Positions 16,813 to 31,800 of a DNA stretch of 64,000 nt are shown in pieces. This DNA is from Nicoliella spurrieriana (GTDB lineage: Bacteria; Bacillota; Bacilli; Lactobacillales; Lactobacillaceae): the NCBI RefSeq assembly GCF_023380205.1, contig NZ_CP093361.1, forward strand, positions 1,330,172 to 1,394,171, given 5' to 3'. The notes under the pieces are model-generated. The model was given only the letters and a program-made list of their open reading frames with translations. It had not been told where the DNA came from and ran no database searches. The translations under genes and the position numbers were made by a program. How positions within the stretch are numbered: the stretch's first letter is position 1; every line of letters starts with the position of its first letter.

Positions 16813-19800
16813 CTAGATGAACTTAACGAACTTCTTGTTACTGGTCAAATACCTACCCTTTCCAACATAGAAACGGGTAATTCCCTTGTAGTTCACGACC
16901 TTGTTAATCTTGATCTTAGAACCTGGTTTGTAGTACTTGAACTTCGTCGTAAAGTGCTTGTTACCATGAATGATGGCACCCTTTGGATTAATTACCCGAA
17001 CGGTGTGCCGACCCTTTAGGTCTGATTCTTGGTAGTAAGCGCTAACGACATAGTTATGGTTAGCAGTGACGTAGGCACCCTTCCCACCAGGGAGAACGCC
17101 CTTAACGTAGTAACGAACCAAACCACTGGCTGAAACGGCAATCTTAGTTATCTTGAACTTGTCGATGTTCTTACCAGCCATGGCGCTAGACTTAGCAATC
17201 CGTTGGTCCTTAGCAAACGTTGGATTTTCGTAGAGGTAAATCTTCCGTTTATTGTAGACGTATTCAGAATGCTTAGTTAGGCGCTTGTTAAATGTAGCAA
17301 CATAACCATCTACGTACCCCTTCGCTTGATTCCGTAGCGATGGGGTTGCAATGGTATCAGCCTTAGCTGCGGCCTTCCCATCTGCATACTGCTTTACATA
17401 TACCGAATGCCCAGTTGCATAGGCCCTAGCAAAATCACTTGCGTAGGTTGATGAAACCCCGGATGGCAATACTGATGAAGCATTGTTAGAACCGGCAACA
17501 TAACCATCATAACCACCCTGGTAGGTTGGTTGATCAGCATAGGCCTGACTCTTTCCAGTATTGGCTTTAGCAGCGGCAACCCCCATTGAGTAGTAATTAT
17601 CACTAACGCTAGCGCTAGATGCACTGGAAGTTGCTGATGAAGACGTAGGTGCAGAATTTGAACTAGCAGTCGAGTTGGCGTTATTAGCACTCGTAGCACT
17701 CGCGTTACTACTATTCGAACTGGAACTAGCTGAACTGCTATTAACACTGGATGATGCAGTGCTATTAGCGGCACTCGACTTGGCAGCATTGGATGCACTG
17801 GCAGATGCACTAGCACTTGCAGACGCGCTAGCACTTGAAGATGCGCTAGCACTCGCAGATGCACTGGCACTTGCAGATGCACTGGCACTTGCGGATGCAC
17901 TAACACTAGCCGCCTGACTTGAAGCGGCAACCACACCGGAAGAAATCAACGTTGCAGCACTAGTAGCAAGGTGGTCGTTCGTGTCAACGACGCTTGCCAA
18001 TGAAGTTGCAATTGAGTGTTCAACACTGACAACTGCTTCGGCGCTGTTAGCAAGGCTTGCTTGAACAACAGCAGCACTGGCGGCAGCGTCCGCAACGGAA
18101 CGAGCAGAGCTAGCAACGCTGTTGTTCCCAGCATTCGCTGCACTATTTGCGGCCACCGCAGCATTAACAGCGGTGGAGTTAGCACTAGTAGCGGCAGCGC
18201 GTGCTGATTGAGCAACCTGATCAGCAGAACTGGTCGTGCTAGTAGCCGAACTAATCGTTGCAGCGGCGGAATTAACCACCGCATTGGCAGCACTAGCAAC
18301 GACGGCCGCACTGTTAGTAACGTTTGCAATTGAAGCAAGCATTGCATCTGAAGGATGCAGCCGTGCTAATGAACTAGCTTGTTGAGCTTGACTCATGACT
18401 TGAGCAGCGGTGGAGTTCAGCGTCTGCACCGTCTTAGTGGTGGTGGATTGAACCGCCGCATCAACGCTAGCAGCAGAACTCGTAAAGCCAGTAATGCTAT
18501 TAGTTGCAACGGCAGCTGAGCTCGTTACTTGTGAGTCCTTAGCAGCAACACTGGCGTTCGATGCTGCTGAGTAAGCAGCTTGTGCAACCGTGAATGCGGA
18601 TGTTGCTTGGGCATTCAGTTCATTGGCAGCACCTTGATTAACAAGGGCTTGTGAAGCGGCGGAACTTGCAACTAACGTTTTAGCAGCAACTAGTGATGCA
18701 GCGGAACTTAACACTTCGTTGGCTGCAGCAATCCCACTCGTTGCTGAAGTTGCTAGCCGTTCATAAATATCCCCGGCACTCTGGTTCCCCTCAACGTAGT
18801 AAGACTTAGCTTGAGCAGCAGTTGAATTGGCGAACGAAGCGTTCGTAACAATCGTTGCAGCAGCTGAGCTAGCAACTACGCCGGCAGAATCCACAAGCGT
18901 CTTTGCAGCATTGGCAAGACTGGCTTGCACAGATCCAGCGGAATTAAGGCTAGCGGCAGCACTAGCAGCGGAACTAGCGACACTGGCTTGGGCGTTAAGC
19001 ACTCCATTGGTCGAGAATTGACTCCGCAAGTTGGCAATCATTGTCGCAGTCGAATTAATCGATTGACTAGCGGCACTAACGGCACCTGAAGCGGAGTTAG
19101 CAACGCTGGCGTAACTATCAGCCTGTCCAGTATCAACATTTGCAACACTGGCGACGCTGGCAGCACTCGTCGCAATCGAACCAACCGAACTGGTAACCTT
19201 ACCAGCGGCATCCGTCCCGGCACTAGCGGCAGTCACTTCACTGCTAATTGCTTGGGCGGCAGTACTTGCCACCTTCATCGCACTTTGGGCGGTACTGTTA
19301 TCATCAGTAGCAATTGATTGAGCAGCAGCTCCAATCGAGCTTAACGATGTGGCAACGATTACAGCAGCATCCGCTTGACTCCGGTAAATTGCAATCGTTG
19401 CAGCAGTCGATTCAGCAACTGAACGGGCTGAACTAGCTTGATCACGATTGCCGGCTTGGGCAAATGCACTGGCAGCGGTATTCGCACTTACTACGGATGC
19501 ATTAGCACCATTAGCAGCACTCAATGCTGAATCAACGGTCTGACTAGCACTGTGTGCTTGTGAGAATGCTGAGCTAGCAACACTAGCGGCTGATGCAGCC
19601 TGGGTCAATGCACTATTGGCAACGACGGCAGCGGAACTAGCAACACTGGCGTTCGATTTAACGAATTGGTCCTCAGGATATGCTGAGGCAAGTGAAGCAG
19701 CAGCCGTTGCACTTGCAGTCGTGGTTTGAGCGGCTAAAGCAGCACTGGTAGCCTGTTGCGAAGCAACCTGACTATTGGCAGCAATTTGAATACTGACCGA

Positions 19801-22800
19801 ACTAGTAACACTAGCATCGGCAACGATCTTAGTCACATCCCCCTGTGCATGCTCAGCAGCGGCTGACGCCCTGAGTGCATCGGATGCAGCAGCACTAGCC
19901 TGAACCGCGGTGCTCGTAGCACTACTGATTTGATCAGATAATCCATCCGCAGTCCTTTCGGCATTGACGGCAGCTGAAGCAGCTTGACTAGCAACGCTAG
20001 CATTCGTAACCACGGTGTTGTAAGCCGATGCGGCCACACTGACCATTGCAGTGGCAATCGCTGCATTTGCTGATGCAGACGCATTGTATCTACCAGCATT
20101 GGCGAAGTCACGGGCGTTAGTAGCACTAGTAGCTAGTGATGCATAGATTTGTGCATCCCGATCATTTGCACTGGCAGTTGCATTAGCACTGTTAACCAGT
20201 GCGACGGCGGAATTAGCACTATCCGTAGCAGCAATTGCGGCCTGCTTTTGAGCACTGGCAACTGCATTTACGCTGGTCAATTGACGATTAGCAACACTCA
20301 CCGTTTGAACTGCAGCGGAAATGGCAGCGTTATTGGCAACCGCAGCAGCAATCGAATTAACGGTCCCAGCTGCAGCGCTCCCTTGAGCAACGTCACTAAC
20401 CACTACCGCAGCTGCTGATGTAGCGATTGAAGCGGCTTGACTAGTTGGGTTCAAGTCACCATTAGCTTGACTTGCATAGCTAGCAGTCTGGTTGAATGCA
20501 TTCGTAGCAGCACTCCCGTTCCCAGTAGCATCGCTAGCAGCAGCGGAAATGGCTGCACTAGCGGTAGCACTAGCAAGGCTAGCTAGTTGATCGGCAAGGC
20601 TTTGATCAGCAATCGCATTTGCAGCAGCAGTGCTAGCACTACTCTTGGCAGCGCTAGTAGCACTAGCCTGAACAGTAGCAACACTTTGTAAACTAGCAAG
20701 TCCAGTTGCAGTTGCAACCGCTTGACTTGCGTAGGTGCTTCCAGCATCGGTATCACCAACTGCGTATGCCGAATTAGCGGCACTACTCAAGCTGTTGACG
20801 AGGCTGTAAGCACTGCTTGCAGCAGTGGAAGTAGCGATAAGTGAAGCATTAGCAGCACTGGCGGCGCTAGCAGCACTTTGCGCTACGCTGGATTGATAAT
20901 CAGCATCTGATTGCTTGGTTACAGCCGCATTGGCAGCACTAGTGGCAGTGGCAGCTTGTGCTGATACGAATTGGTTAGAAGCATCGTTAGCAGCAGCGCT
21001 GTTAGCATCGGCAGCATCGCTTTGGGCCATGCTTGTGACATGGTCAGTAGCAGTGGCAGCAGAAATGGCTTGACTTGCGTAACTACCTGCAGCACTAGCA
21101 TCGTTATTAGCATTGTCAGCTTGGTAACTAACCGCATTCGAGTAGCTATTTGCACTGTTGGAAGCAGCTTGGCCACTATTGGAACCAGCACTGGATGCAC
21201 TAGAAGCAGCGAAAGCAACCTGGTTAGCGGAACTAGCAACCGTTGCAGCACTGGCGGCAACGCTTTGATCAGAAACTGCCCGAGCCGATGCGGAACTAGC
21301 AACGTCGGCAGCGGAAATGGCGACGCTTTCGGCATCCGCAGCATTCACACTGGCACTAAGTGCAGCACTAGCGGCACTGATGGCCAACCCGGCAGCACTT
21401 GAGGCGACCGAACTGTCACCACTCTGGGCGGCATTCGAAGCGGCAATTGCGGCACTGGCTGCGGCACTATTATCCAAAGCAGCAGTCTGGTTAGCAGCAC
21501 TAGCAACACTATTGGCACTGTTTGCAACGAAGCTAGCACTGGTGGCAACGCTGTTGGCAGATTCTGCATCAGCCAATGCAGCACTCGCCACGCTCGCAGC
21601 GGAAACCGCAACACCCGCAGCACTACTGATCTTCACGTTCGTTGGCTGAGCATTAGCTTGGCTTTCAGCAGCTGAAGCCACGTTATTAGCGGTATTGGCA
21701 GCCGTAGCAGTCCCAGCCATGTTGGAAGCAACGGCACTTGCGTTCGCATTGACCGTGTTAGTGGCGGATGCGGCTCCCGCGGCAGCTCCACTGGTCGTAA
21801 CCGTAGCAGAACTAGTAACCACGGCGGCACTATCAGCAGAACTAGCATTAGCAGCAGCAGATGCAGCGATGGCAGCGAAACTAACGGCACTCGCCATTTT
21901 ATCGGACAGAACACTGACGGCACTCATATCACTAACCCCTTGACTGGCTGCGGCACTTGCGATCACAGTGGCACTTGATGCGATAAGACTCGCAACACTG
22001 GCAACGCTGATTTGAGCATTGGCAGCACTGGCATAACTACCCGCAGCCGAGTTCAATGCAGCGGCTTGAGTGTAGTTTCCAGCGGCGTTCGCAGATGCAG
22101 CCTGACTGGCAATGAAGCTAGCCATATTTGCATTCGAACTAGCGACTACACTGGCTTGAGTAGCGTCACTTGCGGCAGTCGATGCCGTCACTGCAACCGA
22201 GGCGGCCCGACTAAACTGTTGACCGGCATCTGATTTCAGGCTGGTGATTGCGGCACTGGCTGAACTAACTAGGCTCGCAGTACTATTGATGGCCGCGTTG
22301 TTCGAGTAGTTAGATATAAAGCCACTCATTTGAGCACTTTGGGCGTTGGCACTGTTGGAATCAGCATTAATCATGCTATTAGCACTGGTGGCAACACTAA
22401 CGGCAGTTGAAACCCGGTTTGCATCAGTGTTCGTAGCACTCGTTAGGTGATCAGTTTGGGTGCTTCCACTGGCGGCGTTCGCACTAGCAGCACTGGCGCT
22501 AGCGGATTCACGTTGCTGATCGCTTTCAGCCGTGCTTGCGACGAATGAATTTGCGGAACTCAGTGTCGTATTGGCACTGTCCACAGTGGCTTCATCACTA
22601 GCAGCTTGACTAGCGGCACTAACAACCACTAGGTTCAACTTAGCGTTTGCACTAGCTACACTGGAAGTAAATTGTGCAGCAGCACTAGCAACGCTGGCAG
22701 CTGAACTAGCGTTAACCCCCATTTGCGTTCCGGTTGCAACATCCCCATTTGCATATGCCGATGATGCTTGTTGATAGAAGGTCATTGCATTTTGACTCGC

Positions 22801-25800
22801 ATTCGTTGCGGTAACGTTCGCGGAGCTAACCAAACTAGCGTTAGCTGAAATGTTATTTGCAACGCTTGTGGCAATGCTATTTTGGACCTTCGCATCATCA
22901 TTAGCACTATTGATGGTGTTGGTTGCACTCGTTGCAACACTAGCAGCGGACTTAAAGGTCTGATCGTTTGGATCATTTACATAGTAGCTATTGATGGACC
23001 CAGCAGTTTGACTAGCAACCGATGCCTTCGAACTAACTGCACTATTAGCTGAGCTTGCAATTGAGGCGGTCGAGTTTGCACTGACTTGTTGGGCACTCGC
23101 AACTACGGCGTCACTTGCGGTCGCACTATTCGCAGAACTAGCAGCACTAGCTTTATCACTAGCGGAGTTCGTTTGAACATGGGCAAAGCTAGAGGCACTC
23201 GTAGCTTGACTAGCGGCACTGTTCAAGTCAACGGTGGCCGAGGCAATGGCCGAATCATCACTGGCAGCCTTTGCAGCAGCAACGCTCGCAGTCTTAGTAG
23301 CAGTAGCGATTGCACTGGCATTTGCAGTAATCGTCTTAGTAGCAGCACTGGCATTCGCAACCGTTACGGTAGCAGCATTGGCATAACTACTTGCGGCGAT
23401 TAGATCACCACCCAGTTCAGCAGCGGTAGCGGAAGCATCCATGGCTGAAACCTGGGTCGCATAATCGCTCAACGTACTGTTCAATGATCCATTCGCACTG
23501 GTCAACGATTGAGCGGTGCTGTTCGCAGCAACGGCAGTGCTCGATTGAACTTCAGCATCACTTGCGTATGAAGCGATGGCGTGATTGTCCGCACTAGCAA
23601 TGGCAGCATAACTTGCGACCGAGCTGTTCGAAGCATTTGCGCTCAACACATTAGCAACACTGTTGTTAACGGAACTAGCAACAATGGCAGCTTGATTTGC
23701 AATCGTTGCATCTGAAACGGCTTGTGATGCGTATGCACTAGCTGAATTAACGCTTAGGGTTGCACTCGCAATTGCTTGGGCAGTAACGCTTTGGTCCGAT
23801 TGAACGGCCATCGAGTTAGTTTGCGCATTTTCAATCGTGCGATCTGCATCACTAGCAGCGGAGCTAGCAACGCTAGTGGCACTGGCAACCACTTGATTGG
23901 CAACGCTCGCAGTCACTTCAGCGGACTTCGCAACGCTAGCTGCAACACTGGCAACGCTGGTGGCCGAACTAGCCTGAACGGATTGGGCAACGGCATCGCT
24001 TTGGAAGGCCGCCATACTAGTGGCAGCGGAGCTGGCTTGTGAATTAAATACACTTCCAGCAACGAGGTTGCCGGCACCGTAGGCGACATTCGCCTGACTA
24101 GCAAAGTTACTTACGGTCTGAGCGCCATTTGCAGCCAGACTGTTATCACGGTCCGCTTGACTAACGGCTTGACTAGCATCACTAACAGCACTGGTGGCCG
24201 TTGAGTGTGCACTCGTTGCGATGCTATCCGCATCTGAAACGGTCACGTATGCACTGGCAACGACACTCGCAGCACTGGAGACGATGTGATCATTTGGTAA
24301 TGCACTGACTAGGATGGCAGCAGTCGTTGAGTTGCTTTGGGCCACTTGGTCGTAACCGCTAGTAACTGCATTAGCAGAACTAGCAACCACGGCAGCGGAA
24401 CTGGCGGCAACTTGGTTCGTATTCGTTTGACGAGCTAAAGCAACCGTTGCGCTCGCAATGCTTGCTGCAACCGTATTAGCAGCACTGGCACTGAGCGAAC
24501 CCTGTTGACTAGCACGATCAGCAGCATCGGCAGCTGAATTAGCGGCCTGGGCGACGCTATTGGCGGAACTAGCCACACTGCTATCAACCAACGCATTCGA
24601 TGAAGCGGCACTAACAATTGCTGCTTGTTGAGCAGTCACACTAGCGGCGCTCGCTGCATTAGCACTGGCAACCATTGCGGTGGTAGCAGCACTGGATGCG
24701 GTGTTGGCATACGATGCAGCAGCATCAACATCCCCGCTTTGGGCAGCGACGGAAGCAGCACTGGCGGTACTTTGGGCCACTGAACTTGCGACACTAGCAA
24801 CTACGGCGGCACTTGAAGTCATAGCACTAGCACTAGCAGCTGCAATCGAAGCACTCGAAGCAACGGAAGCATTCGAATCAGCATCAGAAGCAGCTTGACT
24901 AGCAACGCTTGCTGCTGAATCAGCAACGACCGCAGCAGAACTAATTAGCGAGTTTGCAGGGTGTTGCGCTGAGTTCACAGTGGCTGATTGAGCAGCCGTG
25001 GACGCAGCACTGGCATCATGATGGGTCGCAACCGTGTTAGCACTAGCGCTTTCACTGGCAAGCTTAGTAGCGGCATTGGCAGCATCAGCAACACTACTGT
25101 TGTTGGTTGCGAGACTTTCAGCCCCACTTGCGACCTGCGATGCAGCAACTGCATTGCTTGCATAACTAGCAGCAGCACTTGCAACACTAGCGACGCTCAC
25201 ATAACTGGTAATTTGAGCTCCATCGTCAGTAGCGGCACTTTGATCAGCAATTGCGCTAGCGGCAGCAGAACTGGCAGCCAGGTTCGCAGCATTTGCACTA
25301 GCAACGGCAGTCGATGCTTGAGCAACTGCGGAGTCAGTAGCACTGGAGTACGCAGCAGCACTGCTGTTCAATGCATTTGCTTGAGCATAGTTACCGGCCG
25401 TCGTAGCCGATTCGGCTTGACTGGTGTAAACGCTGACCATTGTAGAATTCGAACTAGCAACCACGCTTGCATCGTTTGCAATCGTTGCGAACGAACTAGC
25501 TGCTTTGGATGCGTTAGCAGCACTGACTGCTTGCAACGAGGCGTCTGATTTAACGCTCCCTAACGAAGCAAGGACCGTCATCATCGCACTCGCAGCACTC
25601 TTGATGGTTGCATTGCTTAGGTTTGCTGATGCAAACGCACTCATTTGAGCACTTTGTTGATCAGCGGCATTGGATAAGCTCGTAACGACACTTACTGCAG
25701 ATGCAGCGGCACTGGCGTATCCGGAAGCGGACGTGACATCAGCACTTCCAATCAATGCGAATGAATGCGTAGCGGCACTTCCAATCGTAGCGTGGGCGGC

Positions 25801-28800
25801 TTGTGATTGAGCATCAGCACTGGCCTGATCAGCAGCACTCGCAGCTGAATTAGCAGCACTAGCGGCACTGGTGGCAGCAGTCGCGTTCGATAATGCAACC
25901 GCATTGGCAGATTGTTCGGTCACTAATGCAGCACTAGCGGCACTCACGGCGGAATCTGCGATCGACTTCGCAACGGCAGCGGAAGCATTGGCACTAGCGG
26001 CAACACTCGCAGCCGAACTAGCTTGGTTCATGGCAGCAGTCGTTGCACTGCTGTTCCCACTATTTGCATTGAGCGAGGCAATGAAGGCCGCGCTCGAAGC
26101 AATTGATTGAGCAGTGGCACCAGTTGAAGCAGCAACACTGGCGTTATGGCTTTGAACCGCAACCACGGCCGCAGCGGAACTAACAACTGCACTTTGGGCG
26201 CTAGCGACGCTGGCAGCGGAACTAGCAACACTGGCAGCGGTCCTTGCGGTTTCAGCAATTGATTGAACCGTAGCGTTACTTGGGTTGGCAGAAGCAACCG
26301 CAGTAACTGAGGTTGCGGTGCTTGCGGCACTCGCAGCGGTAGTTCCAGCAACACTGGCAACACTGGATGCAACCGAATCATTAGCGCTCAGTGCATTGGA
26401 ATCATCACTGACGGCAGCGCTGGCAGCGGAAGTCGTTACAACCGCATTTGATGCATTGACTGCATCACGCGCAGCGGCAGCAGCGTTCGCATCAGCAGTA
26501 CTGCCAAGTTGAGCGGCACTCAACGCACTTGCGGCAACCACGGCAGCGGCAGAAGCCTTGGCTTGGGCCCCGGCAGCTGATGCAGCTGCGGTAGAAGCGA
26601 TTGCGGTCGCAGCATTGGCAATTGACGTTTGGATAGTGGCATCGCTTGATTGAGCACTCATCGCAGCAGCGGCAGCAGCGGCGGTGGAAGTCAGGTCACT
26701 ACCACCATTCTCATCACCACGGGCATACGCACTATTAGCGGATGCAACTAAGCTGTTGACGCTATTAACCGTCAAACTAGCGTTATAAGCATCCAAGTTG
26801 GCCGTTGAAGCAGCGCTGTTGGCAACTAGCGCAGCGCTACTTGCGACGCTGGATTGAACGGCAGCATCGGAAGTCGCAGCACTAACTGCTCCGGCAGCGG
26901 AACTAGCGATGACAGCCTGTGATTGAACAAAGCTGTTATTGCTGTTGGCAGCTACGATTTGATCAATGGCAGTCGATGCACTCGTAACTTGGCTTGCGTA
27001 ACTATCAGCAACCGTTGAATCAGCACCTGCAACGACGGAGTAACTAGCTGCAGTTGAGGCATCTTGAGTCGTCCGCGTTGCATTGGTATTGATGCCCACT
27101 GCATTGCCACTAGCGAGTGAAGCGGTTTTGACGTTCGCATTCGAAGCGGAACTAGCAGCACTGTTAGCAGCACTACCGGCTGCATTGGCACTTTGGGCGG
27201 TACTATTTGCAACGCTAGCGGTAGCACTGGCGCTTTGGACGGTACTATTAGCTAAGCTGGCATCGGAAGCGGCAGCATCAGCAACCGCCTTAGCACTGGT
27301 AGCAGTGCTTGCAGCATTCACTGCAATCGACGCAGCAGCGGCTGCATTGGAACGTGCAAAACTAGCGGATGCACTGTTGCCGGCACTCGCGTAACTAGCA
27401 GCAGCAATCTTAGCAACGGTCGCAGCACTATTTGCCTGCGAACCACTAACAACGGCTGAGCTAGCAACTGCTGATTGGGTCGTAATCGTATTACTGTCGG
27501 TAACCACTTGATTCTTGGCACTTGCAGCCACTGCAGTTGCGCTATCGGCAACGCTGGCAGCCGAACTAGCGGCTAATGCAGCGGATTGTAGCGTAACGTT
27601 TCCAGAGTGGAGCGAAGCAAGCACGGAAGCGGCAATGAATGCGGAGTTTGCTGAAGCAGCAGAATGATCAGCTTGACTAGCAGCACTAAGTGCAGTCGTC
27701 GTGACGGAATCAACAGTTGCCGAATCAGCATTCACACTATTTTGTGCATCCCCAGCGCTTTGGGCAGCGGTATTAGCAACCGTTGCAGCACTGGATGCTT
27801 GATCAGCATCACTATCCGCCCCACTGGCCTGTTGAACAGCAACTAATGCATTTGATGCAGCAGTTAGGGCAGCGCTAGCAGTGGCGCGATCAGATTGGGC
27901 CTTAACCGCAGCACTGGAAGCAGCCGTTGAAGCGGCAGCGGCACTAGCAGCTTGGTCAGTAGCAACACTTACTTGCGATTGCATTCCAGTAGCCACTTGG
28001 GCAGCTTGGGAAGCAAGTAAGCTTCCGTTCGTAGCATCCCCAGTGGTGTAGGCACTATCAGCGGCACTGGCGAGGCTCTTCACAACGCTAGCGCTGGCAC
28101 TAGCAGCACTGGAAGCTTGGTTTGCACTACTTGCAGCAACACTAGCGATTAGATATTGACTGTTTGCAAGCATTGATTGATCGTTAGCATCACTGGCGGC
28201 AACGCTTGCAACCGCACTATTGGAACTAGCAAGCGCTGCTTGTGATTGAATGAAGCGACTAGCAGCATTACTACTGTTGGCGGCAACGATGCTTGCAATG
28301 GTAGCAGTCACGCTAGTCATTTGCCCACTATCGCTAGCAGTAACCGAAGCAGCTAGGCTAGCGGTTTGGGCATCAGAAGCAGCGTTGTTCGCATCTACAT
28401 CGGCAGCACCGGCATGGGCACTGGTTGCGACCGAGTAACTGTTTGCCAAACTATCACTACCGGCATCACTGACAGCAGCGGCACTGGCGGCACTCGCATT
28501 CGCACTAGCAGCATCGGTAGCGCTAGTAGTGGTGCTGTTGTAACCGCTAGCGGCGCTCGCAGCACTTTGGGCGGCGCTATTAGCAGCATTGGCAAGGCTA
28601 GTAGCAAGGACAGCAGCTGATTTAGCAGCGGCGGCACTGGCAGCGGCATTGGCGGCATCTGAAGCAGCCGAACTAGCAATGCTTTGGGCGGTATCCGCAG
28701 CGCTTTGGTTCCCGACATTGGCGACGCTTACAGCGACGCTGGCAGCCGAACTAGCAATTGAACTAGCGGTCGAACCAGCAAGCACAGCAGCACTAGCAAT

Positions 28801-31800
28801 GCTATTTTGAGTGCTGTTGATTCCGGCCTCAGAACTAGCAACCGAACTAGCTGACTCAGCCACAGCGGCTTCACTAGCGGCAGCGCTAGATGCATTATTA
28901 GCGCTAGTGGCTAATGCTGCGATGGTCGAGTTGCTTGGGTGGGTATTGGCCATTGACGTTGCAAGCGATGCTTGTGCTGAAGCACCCTTAGCATCAGTAT
29001 CAGCAGCAACACTGGCAACACTTGCCGATTGACTAGCCCGACTAGTGGCCACAGCAGCTAAACTAACGGCACTACTATCACTAGCAGCACTTTGGTCTGC
29101 CGTGGCGGCATTGGAAGCGGCACTTACCGCTTGACTGGCGGCGCTAACGGCAGCACTGGCAACCGATGCAGCGTTCACTTCTGCAGTCATGGCACTACTT
29201 AGTCCATTTGCTTGGGCTTGTAGACTAGTGGCTTGACTAGCAGCACTTTGGGCGGCAACGGTCGCGCTGGCGGCGTTGACACTGGCAGAACTAGCAGTTG
29301 ATGCGTTCACGGAGGCAGCTGCGGCATTGGAAGCGGCAATTACGTTAAATTGACTAGCGAGTGTGTAGTTGTGCGCATCGTTAGCAGAAAGCGCCTGACT
29401 GGTGGTGAAGCTAGCAAGACTAGCGTTGACACTAGCCATTTGACTATTACTGTTAGCAACGATTGCAGCAACACTGGCGGCTTGATATTGAGCATTGGCA
29501 ACACTTGCAGCAGCTTCAGCACTGGCCTGAACACTGGCCAACGCTACGCTGGCACTGTTCAATGCCACGCTAGCGGAACTAATTGCTGAGTTCCCCTGAT
29601 TAGCAGCAGCAGTGCTTGCGACGACTGAAGACTGTTGAGTGGCAACGCTAACGTTCCCACTAACTCCGCCAGCAACGGAACGAGCAGTTGAATTAGCACT
29701 GGCAGCTTGATCGGCATTCGCACTCGCAGCTGATGAGTAAGTCCCTGCAGCACTATTAGCGCTGGCAGCGGACGTATCAGCAGCACTGGCACTGGCAACG
29801 ATGGCACTGCTGTCAGCAGCGGCAACGTTCGCGGTCTCAGTCGCAATTGAATTCAATGAATCATTTGCAACGCTCGCGGTGTTGGCAGCGCTTTGAGCTG
29901 AACTAGCAGCGGACTGCGCAACGGTAGTTAGACTAGCGGCCAATGTGGCAGCACTAGCGGTACTGTCCGCGGTGGATTGGGCAACGTTCAGGTATGAAGT
30001 GGCGATGCTAATTGCAGAATCACCACCGGAAACGTTACCGGCGTTGTAATCAGAGACTGCAACGCTATTGTTAAAGGCGGCCGCAGTCGAATTATTGGCA
30101 ACGACTGAACTAGCGGACGCAATTGCAGTTGTGTATGAACTAACCACTGCATAAGCACTGGTTGCAATGCTCTTTTGAGCTTGCGCATCAGTGTTGGCAC
30201 TATTAATGATGGCCATGACACTGTTGGCAGCTGCGGATGCACTCTTGAACGTTGCATTCGATGGATCGTTAATGAAGTAGCTACCAATGGTACTAGTCGT
30301 GGCATTAGCACTATTAACGGTGGTGGTTACGACTACCCCGGTCGCACTGGCGGTGGATGCAGCCACGCTGGCAGCTGAATCATCAGCAAACGCAGTGCTG
30401 GTGGTCCCGGAAATTTGTCCGGTAGCAACGGCTGAAGCACTGGCAACTGAAGCAGCAACGCTATCGCCACTCTTAGCGGCACTAACGGCGCTTTGGATTG
30501 CAGCAGATGCGCTTGCAAAGCTGTTCATTTGCACCCCAATTTGTTGAACATCATTAGCTGCACTCGATGCAGCAGCACTCGCAACGTTAGTGTAACTAAA
30601 GATGGCACTGAAGTGGTTCAACATCGTTTGCGCAGTTTCAGAGGCAGTCGCAGCAGCTTGGCTAGCAACCTTCGCATAGCTATCACCAGCAGATGAACTC
30701 CCAGCAAGGTATGCGGAATTAGCTGAAGCCACGTTGGTAGCAACGGCACTCGAAGCACTGGCAATCGTGGTATTCAACGCACTATCAGAAGCATGAATGG
30801 TCTGGGCAACGAAGGCGGCACTCGATGCGATTGCATTTTGACTTTGGGCATCAACATTGAACGAACTAAGTGCGGCGCTAGCCATTGATGCAACTACGGC
30901 AGCACTAGCAACAGAAGCGTTCGAAGCATTGGCACTGATCAAATCAGCCATCCCGCTGTTCACAGCGCTGATGCTATTTGCATTGGAGCTAGCAGCCTTA
31001 GCGGCACTCGATGCAACCCCGGCAAATGAACTTGCAGCACTGGCGTTGGTGTTATCACCAGAAGTAACACTCCCGGCAACCGAACTAGCGGAGCCTGCCG
31101 TTGTGTTTTCGTTACTTCCGGCAATTGAGGCAGAAGTAGCTTGACTAGCGGCACTTTGGGCAGCAACCACGGCAGTTGAACCAACGGTGGCAGCAGAACT
31201 AGCAACTGATTGGTCATCAATTGCCTTAGCAGCAGCGGCACTTGCAACCACGGTTGCAGAAGCGGCCGTAGATGCTAACTTAGAAGTTGATTGTGACTGA
31301 GCACTCATTGCACCTGCGGCACTAGCAGCAAGTGAGGTTAAGAGTGCGCCTTGTGAAATATTCCCATCGGTGTATTCAGTGTTGGCAGCTGATACTAAGC
31401 TATTCACACTGGCCACGGCCAAGCTAGCGTTGTAAGAATCTAGACTAGCTTGACTCGCAGCAGCGCTAGCCACAACGGATGCACTAGCGGCAACGCTCGT
31501 TTGAGCATTCGCATCGGTATCAGCACTAGTGGCAACGCTAGCTGCGGAGTGCGCTAATGCAGCTTGAGCGGCAACAACACTGTTTTGTGGGTTTGCACTA
31601 GCCGTTTGATCAGCTACAGTAGCATTACTTTGGGCATTCTGAGTAAAGGTCGTCGTCATTCCAGCAGCAGAACTGGCTTGGGCCGCATCAGTCGAAGCCT
31701 GTTCAGCATCAACAGCGGTAGCACTGTAATTGCCATTCACATCGGCAGCATAACTAGCAGCAGTGCTGGAAGTGCTTGCGTTCTCAACGGCAGCGGATTT

